A stretch of 64,000 bases of DNA from Pseudarthrobacter polychromogenes (GCF_014644495.1 NZ_BMKU01000006.1:1-64000), one strand, 5' to 3'; shown: positions 9,580-18,705, counted from the first letter of the stretch. Made by a program: numbers and translations. The notes: generated by a model from the letters alone, not told the origin.

Positions 9580-11751
9580 ATGTCGGTCAAGGGCACCAAG
9601 GACCCAGGCAGGACGGCAGCTGGCCGCAACGGAGCCGAATCGCGCCGTGCAGACGCCTCTGCCGGCATTGCCGCGGAGGATCCGGCCAGGATCCGGAATG
9701 TGGCACTCGTAGGCCATTCGGGCGCCGGAAAAACCATGCTCATAGAAGCACTGCTCGCTGCCCAGGGCATGATCACGCGCAAAGGATCCATCCCGGACGG
9801 GACAACGGTCAGCGATTCCGACCCCGCTGCCGTGCACCAGCAACGCTCCGTGACCCTGTCTTTGGTGCCGCTGCTGATCGACGGCATCAAAGTGAACCTC
9901 CTGGATACTCCCGGTTACCCCGATTTCATCGGCGAGCTCCGGGCGGGCCTGCGCGCGGCGGACGCCGCCTTGTTCGTGGTGTCCGCCGTCGACGGCATCG
10001 ACGCCACCACCACCGCGCTGTGGGGTGAGTGCGAGCTCATGCAGCTGCCCCGCGCCGTCGCCATCACCCGGATGGACCACCCGCGGGCAGATTACGACGG
10101 CGTCCTGGCCGCCTGCCGGAAGTCCTTCGGCGAGGGCGTCCTGCCGCTCTATGTCCCGGTGCGGGCGGGCGGTGAGGTCACCGGCCTGCTGGGACTGCTG
10201 TCCGGCACGGTTACGGACTATTCGTCCGGGGAGCCGGCCGCTGCCGTGCGGGCAGCGGATGCGGCGGAACTCGCCGCGTCCGGTGCCGCCAGGGGTGATC
10301 TCATTGAGGGGATCATCGCCGAGAGCGAGGACGAGACCCTGATGGACCGCTACCTCGAAGGCGAGGACATCGACACTGATGTCCTCATCGCCGACCTGGA
10401 AACCGCCGTCGAACGCGGCACCTTCTTTCCTGTCCTGTCCACGTCCGCCGTGAGCGGGCTGGGCACCGCGGAACTCCTGGAAGTGCTGGTCCGGGCATTT
10501 CCAGCACCACCGGACGGCAGCGTACCCGGGGCGACCGACCTCGCGGGAGCACCCGCAGGGGCCCTGCGGTGCGACCCCATGGGACCGCTGGCGGCGGAGG
10601 TGGTCCGGACCTCCGTCGATCCGTTCCTGGGCCGGGTGTGCCTGGTCCGGGTTTTCTCCGGGACACTGCGGGAGGATGCGCCCGTGCACGTCGGCGGCCA
10701 CGGGCTGGCGGACCGCGGCCACCAGGACCACGACTCGGACGAACGCGTCACGCACCTCTACTCACCGCTGGGGGCCTCCCTGCGGCCCGTGCCGTACTGC
10801 GTGGCCGGCGACATGTGCGCGGTGGCCAAACTGGGAAGCGCCGAAACGGGGGACACCATTTCCGGGCGGGACCGGCCCCTGCTGTTGGCCACGTGGGAGA
10901 TGCCCGAACCGCTGCTGCCGGTGGCGGTGGAACCCGATTCGCGCAGCGACGAGGACGCGCTGGCTCGCAGCCTGGGGAAGATCGCGGCCGGCGATCCCAC
11001 CCTCCGTGTGGAACGCAACTCAGAAACGCACCAGCTGGTCCTTTGGTGCATGGGCGAGGCCCACGTCGAGGTAGTCCTGGACCGGCTCCGCGACCAGGGC
11101 GTGAAGCTGCACACGGTGGACGTGGTGACGCCCCTGCGGGAAACCTTTGCAGCACCCGCGGCAGGACACGGCCGGCACGTCAAGCAGTCCGGAGGCCACG
11201 GGCAGTACGCCGTCTGCGACATCGACGTGGAGCCGCTTCCCCGCGGCGGGGGGTTCGAATTCGTGGACAAAACGGTGGGTGGCGTTATTCCGGGGACCTT
11301 CATCCCGTCCGTGGAAAAGGGCGTCCGTGCGCAAATGGAGAAGGGCGTGAGCGCGGGTTTCCCCGTGGTGGACCTGCGGGTCACCCTGACAGGAGGCAAG
11401 GCGCACAGCGTGGATTCCTCGGACGCAGCATTCCAGGCGGCGGGGGCACTGGCGCTCCGGGAGGCCGCGGCGGCCGGACGGATCCAGCTGCTTGAACCAG
11501 TCTCGTCAGTGACCATCTCGGTGGCGGACGAGCACGTGGGGTCCGTGATGAGTGACCTGTCATCCCGTCGCGGCCGGCTCACCGGCACCACGTCCGCGGG
11601 CGGGGGCCTGACTGAAATCGGCGCTGAAGTCCCGGACCAGGAGCTCCTGCGGTACGCCGTGGACCTGCGGGCGCTCACCGCCGGAACGGGGCGCTTCCGC
11701 CGCCGGTACCTGCGGCATGATCCCGTGCCTGCCAGCTTCAGCCCCTCGTAG
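9580..11751 (+). CDS. Elongation factor G-like GTPase (EF-G2 family)
   Basis: A 723-residue translational GTPase related to EF-G but from the EF-G-like branch common in actinobacteria. The P-loop GHSGAGKT is at 45-52, the G3 motif DTPG starts at 109, and domains II-V follow to the end. The NKxD base-recognition motif reads TRMD (163-166), as expected for this branch rather than for the housekeeping FusA. A perfect AGGAGGT (9568-9574) sits 5 nt before the ATG, so expression may be strong. The family's role is not well established; ribosome rescue or stress translation are guesses. The next gene starts 9 bp after its stop. Confidence 0.88.
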   Translation: MSVKGTKDPGRTAAGRNGAESRRADASAGIAAEDPARIRNVALVGHSGAGKTMLIEALLAAQGMITRKGSIPDGTTVSDSDPAAVHQQRSVTLSLVPLLIDGIKVNLLDTPGYPDFIGELRAGLRAADAALFVVSAVDGIDATTTALWGECELMQLPRAVAITRMDHPRADYDGVLAACRKSFGEGVLPLYVPVRAGGEVTGLLGLLSGTVTDYSSGEPAAAVRAADAAELAASGAARGDLIEGIIAESEDETLMDRYLEGEDIDTDVLIADLETAVERGTFFPVLSTSAVSGLGTAELLEVLVRAFPAPPDGSVPGATDLAGAPAGALRCDPMGPLAAEVVRTSVDPFLGRVCLVRVFSGTLREDAPVHVGGHGLADRGHQDHDSDERVTHLYSPLGASLRPVPYCVAGDMCAVAKLGSAETGDTISGRDRPLLLATWEMPEPLLPVAVEPDSRSDEDALARSLGKIAAGDPTLRVERNSETHQLVLWCMGEAHVEVVLDRLRDQGVKLHTVDVVTPLRETFAAPAAGHGRHVKQSGGHGQYAVCDIDVEPLPRGGGFEFVDKTVGGVIPGTFIPSVEKGVRAQMEKGVSAGFPVVDLRVTLTGGKAHSVDSSDAAFQAAGALALREAAAAGRIQLLEPVSSVTISVADEHVGSVMSDLSSRRGRLTGTTSAGGGLTEIGAEVPDQELLRYAVDLRALTAGTGRFRRRYLRHDPVPASFSPS

Positions 11752-11760
11752 CAGCCCTCC

Positions 11761-13017
11761 ATGAACGCGGCTGCCAGGAAGATCCAGCGCGTCTATCTCA
11801 CGCTGACCCTGGGAAACACCCTGGCGGCCTCGTTCATCTGGGGAATCAACACCCTCTTCCTGCTGGACGCCGGGCTGACCAACCTTGAGGCCTTCGCCGC
11901 GAACGCCTTCTTCACCGTGGGCATGGTGCTCTTCGAGGTGCCCACCGGCGTGGTGGCGGACAGTTGGGGGAGGCGGGCTTCCTTCCTGCTGGGGACCGTC
12001 ACGCTGGCCGGGTCCACCTTCCTGTACTTCCTGCTGTGGCAGTTCTCGGCCCCGTTCTGGTGGTGGGCCGGCGTCTCGGTCCTGCTGGGCCTGGGCTTTA
12101 CCTTCTTTTCGGGGGCGGTGGAGGCCTGGCTGGTGGACGCCCTGCGCTTTTCGGGATATGAGGGCGGGCTGGAGGTGGTGCTCGGGCGCGGACAAATGGT
12201 GTCCGGGGTCGCCATGCTCACCGGCTCCGTGGCCGGTGGGGTGATCGCCCAGGCCACGAACCTGGGGGTACCGTTCCTGGTGCGCGTGGGTGTGCTGGTG
12301 GCGATGTTCGCGGTGGCCTTCCTGCTCATGCACGACGTCGGCTTCACGCCTGAACGCTCGGCCCACCCCGTGCAGGCCACCCGGGCCGTCCTCAAAGCTT
12401 CAGTGGACGGGGGCCTCAAGCATCCGCCGGTGCGATACATCATGCTTGCTGCGCCGTTTACCGAGGGCGTGGGCATCTACGTCTTCTACGCTCTGCAGCC
12501 CTACCTGCTGCAGCTGTTTGGAGATCCCCGGGCCTATGCCATCGCCGGCCTGGCGGCGGCACTGGTGGCAGGAGCGGACATCGTGGGCGGGTGGATGGCG
12601 CCGCGCATCCGGAAACTGGTCAAACGGCGGACCAGCGTGCTGATCGCCACCAACATCGTCAGCGCAGTCATCCTGGTGGTACTGATGTTCACCACCGTCT
12701 TTTGGCTTGCCCTTGCGCTCCTGGCGCTGTGGGCCGTGGTGGCCTCGGCAGGCACTCCCGTGCGGCAGGCGTACCTGAACGACATGATCGCATCGAAGCA
12801 GCGGGCAACAGTGCTGAGCTTCGATTCCCTGATGGGTTCGGCAGGGGGAGTCGTGGTGCAGCCTGTGCTTGGCAGGACTGCAGACCTCTACGGCTATCCG
12901 GCTTCCCTGGCCGTGGGCGGTGCGCTGCAGCTGATCGCCGCACCTTTTATCCTGCTCAGCCGCAGGCAGCGACCGCCGGCGGACACGGCCTCAGAGGGAA
13001 CACCGCCGGCGCCCTAG
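11761..13017 (+). CDS. MFS transporter
   Basis: A 418-residue membrane protein with about 12 hydrophobic segments, of the major facilitator superfamily. The signature loop between TM2 and TM3 reads GVVADSWGRRASF. A cytoplasmic loop with HPVQATRAVLKASVDGG divides the two six-helix halves. Substrate unknown; the two-halves pattern resembles drug/H+ antiporters. It closely follows the EF-G-like gene and has only a weak ribosome-binding site (CCCTCC just before the ATG is not one), so translation may depend on read-through from upstream. Confidence 0.88.
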   Translation: MNAAARKIQRVYLTLTLGNTLAASFIWGINTLFLLDAGLTNLEAFAANAFFTVGMVLFEVPTGVVADSWGRRASFLLGTVTLAGSTFLYFLLWQFSAPFWWWAGVSVLLGLGFTFFSGAVEAWLVDALRFSGYEGGLEVVLGRGQMVSGVAMLTGSVAGGVIAQATNLGVPFLVRVGVLVAMFAVAFLLMHDVGFTPERSAHPVQATRAVLKASVDGGLKHPPVRYIMLAAPFTEGVGIYVFYALQPYLLQLFGDPRAYAIAGLAAALVAGADIVGGWMAPRIRKLVKRRTSVLIATNIVSAVILVVLMFTTVFWLALALLALWAVVASAGTPVRQAYLNDMIASKQRATVLSFDSLMGSAGGVVVQPVLGRTADLYGYPASLAVGGALQLIAAPFILLSRRQRPPADTASEGTPPAP

Positions 13018-13225
13018 CAGCGGCCCCGGCTACGGCGGACGTTCCGGTCAGTCGGAGTCCATCAGTCCGAGCAGCTTCTTGGCCGCTTGCCTGATGTCAT
13101 CGTGCCCGTACTGCGCCGCCCTGCTGTCCAGCGTAGAAGCGAGGAGGCAGGGAAACCGGCACGGATTAACGCCGGCGAGACAGCGACGAAACGCGCCCAC
13201 AACAATCGCTGCGTAGCTTTCAGGC

Positions 13226-13429
13226 ATGATCGCAAACATCTCCGACCGGTTCCGCGCGTGGCTCATTGACACGTTTACCTACGAATCCGGCCAGCAGGCA
13301 GCCGATGCCATGGCTGATGCCACCCGCTGGGGATGGCTGCCGGCCCTGAGCGGAGTGGCGGCCGGGGCAGAACACGCCAGGCGGAGCCACAATGAATCCG
13401 TGGTCCAGGGCAGCGGAGTGTCCGGTTGA
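13226..13429 (+). CDS. Small hypothetical protein, 67 aa
   Basis: A short frame whose third codon positions are mostly G or C, as in neighbouring genes, which supports coding. It is mixed hydrophilic with an N-terminal amphipathic stretch (ISDRFRAWLIDTF) and an Ala/Gly-rich centre. No family recognised. There is no ribosome-binding site, but TAGCTT (13214-13219) ends 6 nt before the ATG, which fits a leaderless message. Confidence 0.5.
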   Translation: MIANISDRFRAWLIDTFTYESGQQAADAMADATRWGWLPALSGVAAGAEHARRSHNESVVQGSGVSG

Positions 13430-13521
13430 GCACACTATTGCGCCGGTAGCGGGATCATGCCCTAAACTGCTTCACTGAGGTGCCTGAAATGGCGCTGCGC
13501 AGCAACGAAAGTGAACACGCT

Positions 13522-13824
13522 ATGGCTACCGATTACGATGCCCCACGCAAGCAGGAAGAAGAAACTCCGGCCGACTCGCTGGAGGCCCTCCAGGCGTCGC
13601 GTAGCGGCAACGCGCAGACCGCAGTCATTGACGTCGATGAGAACGACACCGCCGAAGGCATAGACCTGCCCGGCGCGGATCTTTCCAACGAGGAACTGAC
13701 GGTCATTGTTGTTCCAGAGCAGTCTGATGAATTCACCTGCTCATCCTGCTTCCTGGTCCGCCACCGCTCCCAGGTTGCCCGCGAAAAGAACGGCATGAAG
13801 TACTGCCGCGACTGCGAAGGCTGA
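13522..13824 (+). CDS. DUF4193 domain protein (zinc-ribbon-like)
   Basis: A 100-residue acidic protein of the actinobacterial DUF4193 family. The N-terminal 75 residues are low in structure and acidic; the C-terminus carries two CxxC pairs (TCSSCFLVRHR and KYCRDCEG), likely a zinc ribbon. The family is often encoded near sigma factor or dut genes in actinobacteria and its function is unknown. GAAAG about 11 nt before the ATG is a weak ribosome-binding site. The C-terminal cysteines are intact, so this is a full-length copy. Confidence 0.9.
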   Translation: MATDYDAPRKQEEETPADSLEALQASRSGNAQTAVIDVDENDTAEGIDLPGADLSNEELTVIVVPEQSDEFTCSSCFLVRHRSQVAREKNGMKYCRDCEG

Positions 13825-13841
13825 CTCCTCCCGAACTTCCT

Positions 13842-13876
13842 GCGCCGGCCACCTCCAAAGGTGGCCGGCGCTTTTT
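13842..13876 (+). terminator. Terminator after the DUF4193 gene
   Basis: A perfect 12-bp stem, GCGCCGGCCACC (13842-13853) and GGTGGCCGGCGC (13860-13871), is followed at once by TTTTT. This is a textbook intrinsic terminator. Confidence 0.95.
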
Positions 13877-14116
13877 CGTCTCCTGCCGCCGTCGTTATGC
13901 CGGTAACGGCAAGGTGCAGGAACAGCGCAGCAACAGGTCAGAAACAGCCCGTATGGGGCCAAGGAAAGCCCGTTTTCCGCCCCGGATTTATGCGCGCGTG
14001 ATGCGCGGCACCGCAGCCTAACGGTTGCGCGGCGAAGCGGCCACAGGCCTCGATCTGCGCCGAAAACGCTCCTACCCTTGAGCTATCACATCGCTCTACG
14101 CATGGGTGGCCCCACA

Positions 14117-14665
14117 ATGAAAAAGTTCTCCACCTGGCTCGCCGCCATCCTCATGGCCGCCGGGCTCGGAATAGTGGCACCGGGGCCCGCCTCGGCAACC
14201 ACTTCCTATTGCGGGCTCGTCTGGGGGTCCCTGGCGAAAGCCGACCGGGACATGAGCACCGCCAACGTTACCAACGTCCGCACGGGGCAGCACTACTGCT
14301 TCGACAGGATGGTGGTGGACCTCAACGGCCCTGCCGCCGGCTACACCGTGAGGTACGTTCCCCAAATAGTGCAGGACGGATCCGGGTTCACCATCCCGGT
14401 CCGGGGAAACGGGCGCCTGCAGGTGACAGTCAACGCACCCGCCTACGACGGGAACGGTAACTCCACCTATAACCCGGCTGACCCTGCCGAGCTCTCTAAC
14501 GTGGCCGGTTACCAGACCTTCCGCCAGGTGGTCTGGGCCGGGAGCTACGAGGGCTACACCAGCATTGGCCTGGGTGTCCGCGCCCGACTTCCGTTCCGGG
14601 TCTTCACCCTGGACGGGCCGGGTTCGGGATCCCGCCTGGTGGTGGACGTGGCGCACTACTGGTGA
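14117..14665 (+). CDS. Secreted AMIN-like domain protein
   Basis: A 182-residue exported protein. A Sec signal peptide (MKKFSTWLAAILMAAGLG) ends at about residue 27 with a PASA/TT cleavage site. The mature part resembles the AMIN-like domain of actinobacterial cell-envelope proteins: CFDRMVVDLNG, GYTVRYVPQI, FRQVVWAGSYEGYTSIGLGVRARLPFRV and a C-terminal SRLVVDVAHYW. Related domains bind cell wall or surface polymers; that role is inferred. An in-frame ATG at 14102 would add five residues. The gap of about 290 bp before it holds the DUF4193 terminator and no other gene I can support. Confidence 0.78.
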   Translation: MKKFSTWLAAILMAAGLGIVAPGPASATTSYCGLVWGSLAKADRDMSTANVTNVRTGQHYCFDRMVVDLNGPAAGYTVRYVPQIVQDGSGFTIPVRGNGRLQVTVNAPAYDGNGNSTYNPADPAELSNVAGYQTFRQVVWAGSYEGYTSIGLGVRARLPFRVFTLDGPGSGSRLVVDVAHYW

Positions 14666-14684
14666 CAGGTGGCCCTAGACGGAG

Positions 14685-14720
14685 AGGTGCCGTTCCCCCT
14701 GTGTGCGGGGAACGGCACCT
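14685..14720. terminator. Two-way terminator between convergent genes
   Basis: A perfect 14-bp stem, AGGTGCCGTTCCCC (14685-14698) and GGGGAACGGCACCT (14707-14720), with an 8-nt loop. It sits between the plus-strand secreted protein and the minus-strand permease and can serve both. Confidence 0.85.
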
Positions 14721-14756
14721 TTCCTGCGGTCGGGCGGTTGGACTAGCTCACGGCGG

Positions 14757-16313
14757 CTACTCCGGCACCACCAGCGCGGGGGTATCCCGCTTAAGGGTTT
14801 CGCCGCGGAAGAAGCCGGGGCGGACCTTGGCCATGATGAGCATGACGGCGGCGCCTGAGGCCAGGATGCCGACTCCGAGGACGAACACCAGGCCCACTCC
14901 AAAGATCTCCGAGCCGCTGCCGAACTCCGGGGCCACGCTGTCCACTGCGGTCTGCAGGAACACCACGAACAGCCCCACCCCGCCGAGCACCGGGCACACC
15001 AGGCGGAGAACGAAGTGCCGCAGGCTGTCGAAAACGCTGTGGCGGAAGTACCAGGCGCAGGCCAGCGCGGTCAGCCCGTAGTAGAAGCAGATCATCAGCC
15101 CGAGTGCCAGGATGGTGTCGTTGAGGACGTTCTCGCTGACCACATGCATCACCGCGTAGAAGCCGGCAGACATGATGCCGGCGGCAACGGTGGCGAAGCC
15201 CGGCGTCGCGAACTTCCTGCTGACGCGGCCGAACGGTGCGGGCAGGGCGCCGTAGAACCCCATGGCCAGCATGCTCCGGGAGGGTGACATGAAGGTGGAC
15301 TGCAGGGAAGCGGCCGAGCTGGACAGTACGGCAAGGGACATCAGGATGGCGAAGGGACCCATGATGGGGGAAGCCAGGGCGGTGAAGATGTTCTCGTGGA
15401 TCTCGGTATTGTTCAGGCCGTTGCCGGTATCCCCGACGCCGGCGAACATCATGGTGGCGATGCTCACCAGCAGGTAGATCGCCAGGACAATGAGGGCGGT
15501 GAGCGTGCCGGCGAGCCCGGAAGTCTTCCTGCCGTTGGACGTTTCCTCATTGACCGTCAGGCAGACGTCCCAGCCCCAGTAGACAAAGATGGAGAGCGAG
15601 ATGCCGGCGGCGATCTGACCGAAGGTCTCGATCCTGGTGACGTCGAACCATTCCCAGCTGAAGGGAATGGCGGTTTCCGAGGAAGACCAGTTGGCGAAGG
15701 CCATGACCACAAACAGCCCCAGGACCAGCAGCTGGAATCCCACCAGGCCGTACTGGACGAGCTTGGTGGTGTGGAGTCCGCGGTAGCTGACCCAGACCGC
15801 CAGGGCTACGAACACAAAGCAGGTCAGCACGTTCAGGGCTTTGTTTGCGGACAGGTCCGCGAGCTCCGGGGAGCCGGTCAGCTGTGACAGGAAGAGGTAA
15901 AAGAAGTCGACGGCGACGCCCGCGAGGTTGGAGAGCACAATGATGTTCGCGGCCAGCAGGCCCCAGCCTCCCATCCAGCCCACCCAGGGGCCGAAGGCCT
16001 TGGTGACCCAGGTGAAGGTGGTGCCGCTGTCCGGGAAATCGGCATTGAGTTCCCGGTAGGCGAGGGAGACCAGGATCATGGGGATGAAACCGATCAGGAA
16101 GATGACAGGCAGCTGGAGCCCGGCTTCGTTGACCGTGGGACCCAGGGCGCTGGTGAGGGTGTAGGCGGGGGCGATGGTTGAAATGCCCAGGACGACGACG
16201 GCGAGCAGGCCCAGCTGCCCGCCCTTCAGTCCTTTGGGACTGGTGCCGGACGTCCCCGGGGAGTGCGGCCCGGAACCGGCAAGGGATGTTCTGGTGCGGA
16301 TGGTCTCGGTCAT
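14757..16313 (-). CDS. APC-family amino acid/amine permease
   Basis: A 518-residue permease of the amino acid-polyamine-organocation superfamily with about 12 transmembrane helices. Family features are LAVVVLGISTIAPAYTLTSALG in TM1, the PDSGTTFTWVTKAFGPWVGWMGGWG block, and SIFVYWGWDVCLTVNEET in the middle. Substrate not determinable; amino acids or amines are likely. The start has AGAAAG about 8 nt upstream. Two operator-like boxes lie in the divergent gap towards dps, one overlapping the likely -10 (TATAGT, minus strand 16354-16349), so it is probably repressed by a regulator encoded elsewhere. Confidence 0.9.
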   Translation of the reverse strand: MTETIRTRTSLAGSGPHSPGTSGTSPKGLKGGQLGLLAVVVLGISTIAPAYTLTSALGPTVNEAGLQLPVIFLIGFIPMILVSLAYRELNADFPDSGTTFTWVTKAFGPWVGWMGGWGLLAANIIVLSNLAGVAVDFFYLFLSQLTGSPELADLSANKALNVLTCFVFVALAVWVSYRGLHTTKLVQYGLVGFQLLVLGLFVVMAFANWSSSETAIPFSWEWFDVTRIETFGQIAAGISLSIFVYWGWDVCLTVNEETSNGRKTSGLAGTLTALIVLAIYLLVSIATMMFAGVGDTGNGLNNTEIHENIFTALASPIMGPFAILMSLAVLSSSAASLQSTFMSPSRSMLAMGFYGALPAPFGRVSRKFATPGFATVAAGIMSAGFYAVMHVVSENVLNDTILALGLMICFYYGLTALACAWYFRHSVFDSLRHFVLRLVCPVLGGVGLFVVFLQTAVDSVAPEFGSGSEIFGVGLVFVLGVGILASGAAVMLIMAKVRPGFFRGETLKRDTPALVVPE

Positions 16314-16351
16314 GGCACCACTTTCTGGAAGATGTTGAGACAACGGTCACT

Positions 16352-16371
16352 ATATGAATGGCGTTCATTTA
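16352..16371. promoter_or_regulatory. Operator-like box 1 of the permease promoter
   Basis: TATGAATGGCGTTCATTTA contains the inverted repeat TGAA-N5-TTCA and overlaps the likely -10 of the permease gene. A near-identical copy lies 54 bp away. Confidence 0.5.
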
Positions 16372-16405
16372 GTATGAGTGGATGTGATGCAGGACGCAAG
16401 GGGAA

Positions 16406-16425
16406 ATATGAATGCCGTTCGTTTA
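16406..16425. promoter_or_regulatory. Operator-like box 2 between permease and dps
   Basis: TATGAATGCCGTTCGTTTA repeats box 1 with two changes. It lies upstream of the permease promoter and in front of TAAGCT (16446-16451), a possible -10 for dps, so it could touch both genes. Confidence 0.45.
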
Positions 16426-16535
16426 TGTCCGTGTTCACAAATTAGTAAGCTCACTGAGAAATCCTCCGCCGACCGGCCACAGCACGCTGCGGTGCTGATA
16501 GCGTCGGGACTACTGGACCCACTTGAGGAGGACGC

Positions 16536-17015
16536 ATGAAAGCTTCACCGACACTGACCAACAACCTGCAGGCCGTGCTCGCCGACCTGATCGAACTGCA
16601 CATCCAGGGCAAGCAGGCGCACTGGAACATCGTGGGAACCAACTTCCGCGACCTGCACCTGCAGTTGGATGAAATTGTGGACGCTGCCCGCCAGTTCGCT
16701 GATGACACTGCCGAGCGGATGCGGGCACTGCACGCCCTGCCGGACGGCCGCAGCTCCACCGTGTCCGGGTCCACGAGCCTGGCCCAGTTCCCTGAAGGCC
16801 TGATCAGCACCAAGGACGCGATCGAACGCATCGTCGCTGCCCTTGAGGCTGCCGTTGGCACCATGCGCAAGGTTCACGACGAAGTGGATGAAGAGGATCC
16901 CACCACTGCGGACCTGCTGCACGAGTTCATCGCCAAGCTGGAGCAGTATGCCTGGATGGTCAACGCGGAAAACATGAAGCCTACTGCCAGCGTTACGGCG
17001 CCGGACGCAAAGTAG
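16536..17015 (+). CDS. dps: Dps-family ferritin-like DNA-protection protein
   Basis: A 159-residue Dps protein, which oxidises and stores iron with hydrogen peroxide and protects DNA under stress. The inter-subunit ferroxidase ligands are all present: H29, H41, D45, D56 and E60 (in AHWNIVG, DLHLQLDE and FADDTAERM), matching the spacing in characterised Dps proteins. It lacks a long lysine-rich tail. A strong GAGGAGG lies 5 nt before the ATG. A strong terminator follows directly, so it is a single-gene unit. Confidence 0.94.
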   Translation: MKASPTLTNNLQAVLADLIELHIQGKQAHWNIVGTNFRDLHLQLDEIVDAARQFADDTAERMRALHALPDGRSSTVSGSTSLAQFPEGLISTKDAIERIVAALEAAVGTMRKVHDEVDEEDPTTADLLHEFIAKLEQYAWMVNAENMKPTASVTAPDAK

Positions 17016-17042
17016 CAGCGTCCGCAGCGAAGCGGAGTGCAG

Positions 17043-17088
17043 GGCGCCCGCGGCCGGAGGTGGAATCCTCTGGCTGCGGGCGCCTTTT
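17043..17088 (+). terminator. Terminator after dps
   Basis: A 13-bp stem, GGCGCCCGCGGCC (17043-17055) and GGCTGCGGGCGCC (17072-17084) with one G-T pair, followed by TTTT. It separates dps from the convergent efflux gene. Confidence 0.92.
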
Positions 17089-17114
17089 GCTGTCCCCGGT
17101 GAGCAGGGCCCCTT

Positions 17115-18698
17115 TCAGCTGTCCGCCTTGGGCACTTTCCGAAGCACGACGGCGGCGAGGACTGCCGCCGTCGCCATCAGTACCAGCCCAATTGCTGCGG
17201 TGATGTGCACTCCCGAATCGAACGCCGCTGCCGCGGCCAGGCGCACGGCGTCTGCCATTGGCTGCGGCAGCCGGGCCGCCATCTCCACGGCGCCGGCGAG
17301 GGTCTCGCCGGCCTGCGCAGTTCCCGCGGTGGGGGCGGCGTCGGTGATGCCCGCCGGCAGCCGCAGGTTGTGCTGGTAGGAGGCCGTAAGAATGGAGCCC
17401 AATACCGCGGTTCCCAGCAGGGCGCCCACCTCGTAGCCCGTCTCGGAGATCGCTGCTGCTGCGCCTGATTTTTCCGGCGGCGCACTTCCCAGGATGAGGT
17501 CGTTGGAGATTGTCTCGGCAGTCCCCACGCCCAAGGCGAGGATCAGCAGTGCGGCCAGCAGCAGTGAGGGACCGCCCGCATGGCTGCCGAAAGTGACCAG
17601 GCTGTAGCCCGTTGCGCTCATCGCGAGCCCGGCCGCCACCACGAAGCCGGGGCGGACTTTGCGTACGGCCGGCACCGCGGCAAGCCCCGCAATAACGGTG
17701 GCCACCAGGGCCGGAATCATCGCCATTCCGGCGGCCGAGGGTGACATGCCCTCGATGAGCTGAAGGTGCTGGGCCAGGAAGAGGATGAACCCGTTGAAGG
17801 AGAACAGGGCCAGGATGTTGGCGGTGATGGCCATGCTGAAAACCCTGTTCCGGAACAGGGAAATGTCCAGGAGTGGGCTGTGCAGGCGCTGCTGGCGGCG
17901 GACAAACACAACACCCATTGCCACGCCGAATGCCATGGTTCCCAGTGCTGCGCCGCCGGGCCCTTCGGTGGCGAACTCCTTGATCCCATAGACCACCGGG
18001 GCCATGGTGAACAGCGAGAGCAGGATGCTGGGCGCGTCCACCTTCCCCGGGGACGGGTCCCGGGATTCCGGAATGAAGGCGGGGCCCAGGACCAGGAGGG
18101 GGAGCATGATGGGCACCGCGACCAGAAGCACTGCTCCCCACCAGAACTGTTCCACCAGCCAGCCGCCAAAGATCGGCCCCAGCGCGGCGCCGCCCGAGAA
18201 CCCTGCGGCCCAGACCGCGATGGCCAGCCGCCGCCGGTTGGGATCCGGAAAGATGTTCCGGATCAGCGACAGCGTGGAGGGCATCAGCATGGCGCCAAAA
18301 AAACCCAGCGCGGCCCTGCCTGCAATAAGCCAGCCAGCGCTGGGGGCAAAGGCGGTGGCTGCTGATACTGCCGCGAAGCCAATACTGCCGATGATCAGCA
18401 GCCGCCGGCGTCCGATCCTGTCGCCCAGGCTCCCCATGGCAACCAGCAGCCCCGCCAGTACCAGCGGGTAGGCGTCCACGATCCAAAGAAGCTGAACTCC
18501 CGAGGTGTCCAGGGCGCTCGCGATGGCCGGCAGCGCAAAGGTCAGCGCCGTGTTGTCAACGGCTACCAGCAGGACGGGGAACATCAGTAGCGCCAGCGCC
18601 AGCCAGTCCCGCCGGCTTGCCCGGAAGCGGCTGCCTGCGGGCAGGGGGGACAGGGTGGGGCTGAAGCTGTTCGGCTGGGCGGCGGCGGACGGTGTCAT
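17115..18698 (-). CDS. MFS efflux transporter, DHA2 (EmrB/QacA) family
   Basis: A 527-residue transporter with about 14 hydrophobic segments, as in the DHA2 drug:H+ antiporter family. Markers are LLVAVDNTALTFALPAI in TM1, the WIVDAYPLVLAGLLVAMGSLGDRIGRRR motif A region, and AALGPIFGGWLVEQFWW (motif C, antiporter signature). It probably exports toxic hydrophobic compounds. The start has no ribosome-binding site, but TACAGT (minus strand 18711-18706) ends 7 nt before the ATG, so the message is likely leaderless. The operator in that promoter and the divergent tetR gene show the control circuit. Confidence 0.92.
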   Translation of the reverse strand: MTPSAAAQPNSFSPTLSPLPAGSRFRASRRDWLALALLMFPVLLVAVDNTALTFALPAIASALDTSGVQLLWIVDAYPLVLAGLLVAMGSLGDRIGRRRLLIIGSIGFAAVSAATAFAPSAGWLIAGRAALGFFGAMLMPSTLSLIRNIFPDPNRRRLAIAVWAAGFSGGAALGPIFGGWLVEQFWWGAVLLVAVPIMLPLLVLGPAFIPESRDPSPGKVDAPSILLSLFTMAPVVYGIKEFATEGPGGAALGTMAFGVAMGVVFVRRQQRLHSPLLDISLFRNRVFSMAITANILALFSFNGFILFLAQHLQLIEGMSPSAAGMAMIPALVATVIAGLAAVPAVRKVRPGFVVAAGLAMSATGYSLVTFGSHAGGPSLLLAALLILALGVGTAETISNDLILGSAPPEKSGAAAAISETGYEVGALLGTAVLGSILTASYQHNLRLPAGITDAAPTAGTAQAGETLAGAVEMAARLPQPMADAVRLAAAAAFDSGVHITAAIGLVLMATAAVLAAVVLRKVPKADS

Positions 18699-18705
18699 GG
18701 AATTA

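Noticed and set aside
13048..13272. Minus-strand 74-aa gene opposite the small plus-strand gene
   Set aside because: Only its C-terminal third looks protein-like and no start signal was found; listed as a possible remnant, not as a gene.
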